A stretch of DNA of 64,000 nucleotides from a virus: positions 28,108 through 92,107 of IMG/VR virus record IMGVR_UViG_3300028416_000009. The stretch is one strand, 5' to 3'. The translations under genes and the position numbers were made by a program. Within the stretch, counting starts at the first letter, position 1; each line of letters opens with the position of its first letter. Below, piece by piece: positions 58,763-64,000 of this stretch. The notes below the pieces were generated by a model. That model saw only the letters and a list, made by a program, of their open reading frames with translations. It did no database searches and was not told the DNA's origin.

Positions 58763-59347
58763 ATGGAATACAGAGTTAAGGTTTATGGTAGAGAGATAAC
58801 TTCGTCAGCTCATAGTTTGACTGATGATGAGGTTGATACTATCTATGAATATATGGATGAAATGGAAATTGACGATATTAACACCATAGGGGATAATATA
58901 GAGGATGTGTTAGGAATTGATTATACACATAGAGAACTATGGTCCGTATCTAAACCTTTAGATTATGAGACTAAGACTAATTTTACTGTATTCACTCCTG
59001 AGGGAGTTGAAATTCTTAACTTTGACGTTTCTGACTTAGAAGATGTTGATGATATCTATAATGACTCAAATAACTTCACAGGGTTTCCTAACGATATTAA
59101 TGAAAATGTGTTAGTATTATTTGAAGAAAAAAAGGGGTTCATTCACGAGTTTAATATTATATCCAATGATGAGCCAAAAATATCGGACTTCACATACACA
59201 TTATCTACGATTGGGACTCCTGAAAGTGAATGGGATTTAATACAAGAAGTTCAATTTAAGGGAATTGATTTAAATCCATCATACGATGAAAAATGGGTTC
59301 GTAGAATTAACTATGAAATTGAACTACACGTAGATAGTGGGTTTTAA
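58763..59347 (+). CDS. Acidic phage protein, paralogue of the gene at 50742
   Basis: 194 residues from ATG 58763 (MEYRVKVYGREITSS). Acidic (for example DVSDLEDVDDIYNDSNN), beta-rich. Front and middle align with the protein at 50742. An upstream TTG would extend it into a promoter and is rejected. No function assigned. Confidence 0.6.
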   Translation: MEYRVKVYGREITSSAHSLTDDEVDTIYEYMDEMEIDDINTIGDNIEDVLGIDYTHRELWSVSKPLDYETKTNFTVFTPEGVEILNFDVSDLEDVDDIYNDSNNFTGFPNDINENVLVLFEEKKGFIHEFNIISNDEPKISDFTYTLSTIGTPESEWDLIQEVQFKGIDLNPSYDEKWVRRINYEIELHVDSGF

Positions 59348-60459
59348 TTATTTTCGTCAATCCAATCAACTAATAAACTCATTAGTAATATCTCTTCGGC
59401 CTCACCAGTTGAATCAGGATAATAACTTAAATGGTTTGTTATCGATTCGTTTTTAAAAAATACGTTAGTTTGTATTCTAACATATGAATCATCTATGTGT
59501 TGTATTTCTGATTGCATGTTATCTGATACAGTAGACAATCCAGGTAATACATCATCTATACTGTATGACTCATCACCATAAAAATAAAGAAGTATTTCCA
59601 ATAGTTGTTGAGACAGAGGGGATAAATTTTTAAGTTTAAGTGGTGTGTTAGATGGGACTAACCCTCCTAAGTTCTTGGTCGATTCTATGAGGTCATCCAT
59701 TGCATTAAACGCCTCCGTTACGTTAGAGAATTCTTTAATCTCTTTTACGTATTGTATAATTCTTTCATTTTCTTCTTCTCCGTTATCCTTTTCTTGAATA
59801 TACGATACAAACTCAAGTTCTGAAATATACACATCAATAGAAAAACATAGTTTTGAATCTTCCACATATGTCCATGTATCATTCATGGTGCTTAAATTAC
59901 TTAGACGGTTTGTATGTCTAGGAAGAGCCTTATCATACTTTTCAATCCAATATTCTATTCTACCATCACCCATTTCTGATTGTCCCTGACCGCTAAAGTT
60001 TTTTAAAATATTTTCGTTTTTGGTACCAATCATTATGTCTAATGGTGTTTCATAATGCTGAGCTTTATTGGGTGGAGGTACTTGTATGTCAGAATACCCT
60101 TCTCTTTTAATAAGTAATTTAGGATTCAATAAAACCTTTGACCCATAAACCATTTTACCCCACCTTTTAAGTTTTGATGATATATTGTCTAATACGTCTA
60201 TCGTAATAAATGGTTCTCTAACATCCTTAACAGTCACCGTATAGTGACAGTCAATAAATAGGGTCGCATTTAATAGAGGATGTTTTTCAAACCTAACCCA
60301 ACCAGGTAACGTATCGTGTCGGTCCTTTTTGTTTGTGTTTTCGTTTTCGTAGGTATCTGTACTTATATGTGTAAATACTATCTCAGCCCCGTTATAACCA
60401 ACAGGTACCGTTTTAAGAAGTTTTCTAATTGCGTCGTATTTTATAGTAGTATTGTCCAT
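59344..60459 (-). CDS. Phage protein, unknown
   Basis: 371 residues, beta-rich first half (AEIVFTHISTDTYEN, LLNATLFIDCHYTVTV, VREPFITIDVLDN) and helical second half with a short acidic end. No catalytic motif recognised. A TATTTATTA variant lies upstream. Convergent with the gene at 58763, overlapping 4 bases. Confidence 0.55.
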   Translation of the reverse strand: MDNTTIKYDAIRKLLKTVPVGYNGAEIVFTHISTDTYENENTNKKDRHDTLPGWVRFEKHPLLNATLFIDCHYTVTVKDVREPFITIDVLDNISSKLKRWGKMVYGSKVLLNPKLLIKREGYSDIQVPPPNKAQHYETPLDIMIGTKNENILKNFSGQGQSEMGDGRIEYWIEKYDKALPRHTNRLSNLSTMNDTWTYVEDSKLCFSIDVYISELEFVSYIQEKDNGEEENERIIQYVKEIKEFSNVTEAFNAMDDLIESTKNLGGLVPSNTPLKLKNLSPLSQQLLEILLYFYGDESYSIDDVLPGLSTVSDNMQSEIQHIDDSYVRIQTNVFFKNESITNHLSYYPDSTGEAEEILLMSLLVDWIDENN

Positions 60460-60525
60460 TAATTTTAGATGTCTTTATAATAAATATCTTAAATAACTAT
60501 AATTCTTTATAATCCCGTGAGAAAA

Positions 60526-60553
60526 CGACCCGAAGGGTCGGTAAGGGTTGCCC
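60526..60553. other. Two GC-rich hairpins in an AT-rich spacer
   Basis: CGACCC-GAA-GGGTCG (60526-60540) and GGG-TTG-CCC (60545-60553) close together, 80 bases before the gene at 60630. They lack a T tract, so they are not ordinary terminators. Confidence 0.5.
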
Positions 60554-60578
60554 GAGACATAAGAAAGGTATTTATTAG

Positions 60579-60609
60579 TTGTTTTTTATGTGTTATATTA
60601 GTATATTTG
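60579..60609 (+). promoter_or_regulatory. Host-type promoter for the P-loop protein
   Basis: TTG (60579-60581), 20 bases, TATATTTG (60602-60609). Confidence 0.65.
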
Positions 60610-60629
60610 TATGTGTAATACGTAATTTT

Positions 60630-61205
60630 ATGAAGAAAACAAAAATTATCAACCTTTACGGAGGTGCTGGTGTGGGTAAGTCTACGACTGCAGCTAAAAT
60701 ATATAATGAATTACAGATGAACGGATATGAATGTGACCTTCCATATGAGTTCCCAAAACAAGTAGCATGGGAAAATAATAGGTCTCAAATATCCGACCAG
60801 TTGTTCATATTCGCTGGACAACATAGAAACATCGTTCGTAGTTATGGTAAGGTGGACTATATCATATTAGATAGTCCAATACTATTATCCTTAGTTTATA
60901 AGAATCTGTATAATGAAGGGTTTCCTGCGAGTCTCTACGGAAACAATTTTGACAGAATGGCTTTGGATGTTTATAGAGGATATGATAATATTAATTTCTT
61001 TATACAACGTAATGTGGAGACTTACGTAGACGAGGGTAGGTTACAAACACATAAAGAATCTATTATGGTAGATAATGAAATAGAAAAACTACTTTTAAAA
61101 CACGACATAGATTATATAGGTGTCCCACAAACTAAAGACATCGGGGATAAAATATCTCAACACATAATGATTACAAACAAAATAGGAGAAACAAATGATG
61201 GATGA
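60630..61205 (+). CDS. P-loop kinase/ATPase (NadR/AAA-like)
   Basis: 191 residues from ATG 60630. NLYGGAGVGKSTTAAKI is Walker A and DYIILDSPI Walker B-like, with FIQRNVETYVDEGRLQ as a likely lid Arg segment. The order resembles NadR-type nucleoside kinases and AAA_28 proteins. It may salvage a nucleoside or NAD precursor. The downstream HxGH-type gene overlaps it by 11 bases, which fits a kinase plus adenylyltransferase pair (inference). Confidence 0.72.
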   Translation: MKKTKIINLYGGAGVGKSTTAAKIYNELQMNGYECDLPYEFPKQVAWENNRSQISDQLFIFAGQHRNIVRSYGKVDYIILDSPILLSLVYKNLYNEGFPASLYGNNFDRMALDVYRGYDNINFFIQRNVETYVDEGRLQTHKESIMVDNEIEKLLLKHDIDYIGVPQTKDIGDKISQHIMITNKIGETNDG

Positions 61206-61647
61206 AATGACAGGTTTAGAGTACGAACCAAGTAGTATAAAATCTAAAATAGTAAAAGGTGTTATTGCGGGTAACTTTGATGTTCTACATCCTGGTTATA
61301 TTAAAATGTTTAATGATGCTTCAGAACAATGTGATTGTCTTATAGTATTATTACATACGGACCCTTCCATTGAAAGACCTGAAAAATTAAAACCGATACT
61401 TTCAGTTGAAGAGAGAAAGGAAATGTTATCATCATTACGTAGTATATGTGGTGTTCATATCTATACCTATGAAGAACAACTATTAGACTTACTTAAAATG
61501 GGTGAGTTTGATGTAAGGTTTTTAGGAGACGATTACAAAGGTCGGCCGTTTACAGGGGATAATCTTAATATAGAAATAAAATATATTAATAGAGACCACG
61601 GGTGGAGTACTACCAAATTTAAAAACCTTATTAGTAAAACAGTATGA
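61195..61647 (+). CDS. Cytidylyltransferase-like protein with altered HxGH
   Basis: 150 residues. IAGNFDVLHPGYIKMF corresponds to GxFDxxHxGHxxxL, but the last His is Tyr. HGWSTTKFKNLI supplies the STT signature. Family members are glycerol-3-phosphate cytidylyltransferase, RfaE and related. The His to Tyr change may weaken catalysis. Overlaps the upstream kinase by 11 bases and the downstream membrane gene by 4. Confidence 0.72.
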   Translation: MMDEMTGLEYEPSSIKSKIVKGVIAGNFDVLHPGYIKMFNDASEQCDCLIVLLHTDPSIERPEKLKPILSVEERKEMLSSLRSICGVHIYTYEEQLLDLLKMGEFDVRFLGDDYKGRPFTGDNLNIEIKYINRDHGWSTTKFKNLISKTV

Positions 61648-61988
61648 AAAATTTAATTATAGGAGCGTTTCTTTTTGTTGTCGCCCAATCATTAATATGG
61701 ATACAGACAAATGGTCAATTTGTTTGGCCGTGGTTTAAAAAGAACCCTGTGATACTTTCAGTTGTGGGTGGTAGTATTATATCATATATCTTTATTAAAG
61801 CAACTGCGTTGGTTGCCGTACACTTTGACGGGTTATTATGGCCAGGTAGATTCCTAACACAAGGGATAGGGATACTGGTGTTCTTTCTAATGACACTTCT
61901 ACTGATGAATGAAGGTGTTAACACAAAGACCTTAATATCGTTAGGGTTAGCGGTTATTTTAATTAGTGTACAAATATTTTGGAAATAG
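61644..61988 (+). CDS. Four-helix membrane protein
   Basis: 114 residues with four hydrophobic helices (about 4-22, 34-55, 64-85 and 94-112). The size is similar to small multidrug-type or DUF-type membrane proteins. It is in an operon with the kinase and nucleotidyltransferase. Function unknown. Confidence 0.65.
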   Translation: MKNLIIGAFLFVVAQSLIWIQTNGQFVWPWFKKNPVILSVVGGSIISYIFIKATALVAVHFDGLLWPGRFLTQGIGILVFFLMTLLLMNEGVNTKTLISLGLAVILISVQIFWK

Positions 61989-61999
61989 ATTTATTGTTG

Positions 62000-62007
62000 T
62001 ATTTATA
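62000..62007 (+). promoter_or_regulatory. TATTTATA motif, candidate phage late promoter
   Basis: TATTTATA on the plus strand, three bases before the ATG at 62011. Confidence 0.35.
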
Positions 62008-62010
62008 GGT

Positions 62011-62847
62011 ATGAACGATGTAACAAAATACAAATCATTTTTTAAATTTCTTAATCAGGCTAAATCTGAATATATGGGTTTATCTTTTAAGTATGAATAC
62101 GATATAATGTCCACGATAGATGTGGACTTAGAGGTCGAAGGTGATTTTCCGTTACCTATGTATACTAAAGAAATGTTCGAACATTACTTAGCTAATGTCT
62201 ATTACGACAATAAAAAGTATTTTGGTCTTACAAGTAGTAAAAGAGTCAGACTTAACACTATAGAACTAAACGGTGTACGAGTAGGTAATGATTTAACTAT
62301 TGGTGAAGAGTTTAGTGAGACTTTGGTTGAGATAGATAAAGAACTATCTAAAGATTTTAAGTGTCAAATAAACAACAACGCATACTTTAAATCTGTTGAT
62401 AACGATGTAAAGACGTGGTTGGATTTAATGGATAGTGATGTCATCTGTTATTCGGTGTGGCTTAAAACCCCTAAGATGTTATATTACAATGATAATCCGT
62501 TTAATAAGAATACTATCATAGACTTCTTAGAGTCTGTTTCGGGGTTAAGTGTTTCAAGTCCTGATGGAATGTTTGAAATAATATCAAATAATATTTGGGA
62601 GTGGTCAATTGAAGGAGATAATTGGGAAAACGGAATAACTTCTTTTTGGAACTCTTTAAATGAAAACGGTATGGATTACTCTAATTTTTTCATGAAAGAC
62701 TTTGGTGTTGTCGCTAAGATTACCCTTGATGATTATGATGGAATGATTAATGATAATTCAGAGAACTATAACACTGAAAAAATGAATGACGAATTATCTA
62801 TGTTCATTGGGTGGTTAGAAAGTAATAAGGGTAAGTATAAACTTTAA
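62011..62847 (+). CDS. Phage protein, unknown
   Basis: 278 residues from ATG 62011 (MNDVTKYKSFFKFLNQ), chosen because the upstream part of the frame overlaps the membrane-protein gene. Mixed alpha/beta, Trp/Asp-rich (WSIEGDNWENGITSFWNSL), no motif recognised. Confidence 0.55.
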   Translation: MNDVTKYKSFFKFLNQAKSEYMGLSFKYEYDIMSTIDVDLEVEGDFPLPMYTKEMFEHYLANVYYDNKKYFGLTSSKRVRLNTIELNGVRVGNDLTIGEEFSETLVEIDKELSKDFKCQINNNAYFKSVDNDVKTWLDLMDSDVICYSVWLKTPKMLYYNDNPFNKNTIIDFLESVSGLSVSSPDGMFEIISNNIWEWSIEGDNWENGITSFWNSLNENGMDYSNFFMKDFGVVAKITLDDYDGMINDNSENYNTEKMNDELSMFIGWLESNKGKYKL

Positions 62848-62869
62848 TTTACTTTATTCTCTATATTCA

Positions 62870-62877
62870 TACTTTTG
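62870..62877 (+). promoter_or_regulatory. -7 element, near-leaderless start
   Basis: TACTTTTG fits TAnnTTTG; ATG 62881 is three bases on. Confidence 0.4.
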
Positions 62878-62880
62878 TGT

Positions 62881-63180
62881 ATGAAATACCCTATCTTTGA
62901 TATGTTTTTTGATGTAGTATCTATAGAAGAATATTGGGTACCTGCTGGCGACACATTTTGTCGTGGTTCAATACGTCTTAAACCAAAACCCATAAGTGGA
63001 GTAAATGAAGAGTTTGATGTTTTCTTTTATCTAAAGGAAGATAAAACAGAGATTGATAGTCTGGGTAGTAAATTTAAAAATAACCTATGTAAGTGGTGTG
63101 GGGTTAACTCATACGAACTACATTATATTATAGAACAAGAATGGAAGGAAAGAAAAAGTACAGTAAACGAAAATGTCTAA
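62881..63180 (+). CDS. Small protein, unknown
   Basis: 99 residues from ATG 62881 (MKYPIFDMFFDVVS), beta-rich, with two cysteines near the end (CKWCGVNS) that could bind metal with others. It overlaps the next gene by 40 bases. Confidence 0.55.
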   Translation: MKYPIFDMFFDVVSIEEYWVPAGDTFCRGSIRLKPKPISGVNEEFDVFFYLKEDKTEIDSLGSKFKNNLCKWCGVNSYELHYIIEQEWKERKSTVNENV

Positions 63181-63320
63181 CTTGTAGTGAAGTTATGGAC
63201 ATTATCAAAACAGACACACAGAGATATCACTATTGTGAACCATGTGATAAAAAAGATTTTTTTATTAAAGTTTGTTGCGATAACGATTGTAGAGTATGTA
63301 TGGGCACTGTTGAGTTATAG
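63141..63320 (+). CDS. Small zinc-ribbon protein
   Basis: 59 residues. KRKCLTCSEVMD, YHYCEPCDKK and CCDNDCRVCMG give several CxxC pairs for zinc. The front is basic (MEGKKKYSKRK), so nucleic-acid binding is plausible. A longer frame over the same area is a shadow. Confidence 0.65.
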   Translation: MEGKKKYSKRKCLTCSEVMDIIKTDTQRYHYCEPCDKKDFFIKVCCDNDCRVCMGTVEL

Positions 63321-63344
63321 TTTAGTTGCCCATAAACGTAAAAT

Positions 63345-63373
63345 AAAAACCCCCTCATTTCTGAAGGGGTTTT
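63345..63373. terminator. Bidirectional terminator
   Basis: AAAACCCC/GGGGTTTT hairpin with inner TCA/TGA pairing between convergent genes. Confidence 0.8.
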
Positions 63374-63393
63374 ATCATTTTATAAATGTTATT

Positions 63394-64000
63394 TTAGTTT
63401 TGGGTATCACCGTCACAGTCAGTAAAACCAACGTCACTTACCGCTCCACCTATAACCTTTATCCATCTAACTGGTGACATGTCCGTTGAATTAATAATTT
63501 CTCCGTTCACCACATAGAACCCATCCATTACAGGGTTAGTTAACTCTGCGTTTCTAAATATAGGTTTACCTAATAAATTTGGTATTGAATATCCCGTCTC
63601 ATCAACCCAAAATGGTGATGTTACTTCATAACCTGGTTCTTCACAAACATTGTTATTTATCTCCGCTAATACCGTAGATTTAAAATACTGATACGATGGT
63701 GGAAGAGAGTATGTTGTTGTTGTCGTTATATTCTCTGTCGTTGTCGTAGTAGTCACATCTTCTGTAGTAGTAGTTGTAGTCACATCTTCTGTAGTAGTAG
63801 TTGTAGTCACATCTTCTGTAGTAGTAGTTGTAGTCACATCTTCTGTAGTAGTAGTTGTAGTTACATCTTCTGTGGTAGTAGTTGTAGTTACATCTTCAGT
63901 TGTCGTTGTAGTTGTTACATCTTCTGTAGTAGTTGTTGTCGTTACATCTTCAGTAGTCGTTGTAGTTGTTGACGGAATCACCGTTATCTGAACATTGTAT
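63394..64000 (-). CDS. Threonine-rich repeat protein, virion or surface type (partial)
   Basis: The frame is open to the right edge, so the true N-terminus lies outside; upstream codons read on in frame before the repeats. A block of 8 tandem 9-residue repeats (EDVTTTTTT, 27 bases each) is followed by a degenerate ninth and then a compact C-terminal domain of about 110 residues (ends VGFTDCDGDTQN). Thr-rich linkers occur in phage fibres and in Bacteroidota surface proteins. A virion fibre or adhesin with a stalk is the best guess. Confidence 0.72.
   Translation of the reverse strand, partial: YNVQITVIPSTTTTTTEDVTTTTTTEDVTTTTTTEDVTTTTTTEDVTTTTTTEDVTTTTTTEDVTTTTTTEDVTTTTTTEDVTTTTTTENITTTTTYSLPPSYQYFKSTVLAEINNNVCEEPGYEVTSPFWVDETGYSIPNLLGKPIFRNAELTNPVMDGFYVVNGEIINSTDMSPVRWIKVIGGAVSDVGFTDCDGDTQN
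63715..63975. repeat. 27-base tandem repeat array (TTTTTTEDV coding)
   Basis: About eight to nine copies with a 27-base period, the middle copies identical and the outer ones diverged by silent changes. The array keeps the reading frame, so gains and losses of whole units would change stalk length without a frameshift. Confidence 0.8.

Noticed and set aside
63187-63477. Plus-strand frame of 96 codons
   Set aside because: It overlaps a clear zinc-ribbon gene in another frame and runs through a terminator.
63715-63975. Regular repeats as a CRISPR array
   Set aside because: There are no unique spacers; the units are contiguous 27-base codon repeats in a Thr-rich protein.

Overview
The window looks like one end-to-end stretch of a large tailed-phage genome that infects a Bacteroidota (flavobacteria-like) host. 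The phage reading rests on a GH24 lysozyme fused to a long phage-type protein, a tail-fibre-like protein, a tRNA cluster with a tmRNA, many tiny overlapping genes on both strands, and no ribosomal or central-metabolism operons. The host reading rests on promoters of the Bacteroidota type (TTG or TTTG, about 19 bases, then TAnnTTTG), the lack of Shine-Dalgarno sequences, lipoproteins with acidic residues after the lipobox cysteine, and AT-rich DNA. The host and the phage family are inferences.

Layout. 1-3.6 kb: start of dnaK (minus strand), a ClpC-like unfoldase and an M20-like peptidase. 3.6-7.5 kb: lysozyme fusion (minus) and a papain-like protease. 7.5-15.4 kb: eight canonical tRNA genes (Thr, Ser twice, Leu, Arg, Met/Ile, Asp, Glu), one tRNA-like gene with an insertion in the anticodon loop, a structured RNA element and small proteins. 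16-24.3 kb: carbamoyltransferase, 2OG oxygenase, glutathione peroxidase, tmRNA, then a glycosyltransferase, nucleotidyltransferase and sulfotransferase set. 24.4-37.7 kb: mostly minus-strand genes whose proteins begin with a short leader ending in (I/L)xE followed by Q or S, the cleavage signature of a T4-type prohead protease; one is a polyphosphate kinase 2 fusion. 38-43 kb: APS kinase, HxGH nucleotidyltransferase, DUF2061 protein, two 2OG oxygenases, a methyltransferase and a tail-fibre-like protein, followed by a non-coding array of three 47-base repeats. 43-64 kb: more oxygenases and glycosyltransferases, a c-type cytochrome lipoprotein, a DnaJ-type zinc-finger protein, dCMP deaminase, RfbC, two permuted NlpC/P60 proteins, a thioesterase, small membrane and zinc-ribbon proteins, and the end of a Thr-rich repeat protein that leaves the window.

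How the parts may work together (inference). Genes behind host-type promoters encode intracellular helpers and envelope lipoproteins. A second motif, TATTTATA, sits a short way upstream of many putative virion genes and may be a phage late promoter. The (I/L)xE leaders suggest that a set of enzymes (PPK2, metallopeptidase, permuted NlpC, PG-binding protein, a pre-toxin-like protein) is packaged in the head and trimmed. APS kinase with one clear sulfotransferase suggests sulfation of a glycan, while six 2OG-oxygenase-like proteins and a carbamoyltransferase suggest extensive small-molecule, glycan or base modification.
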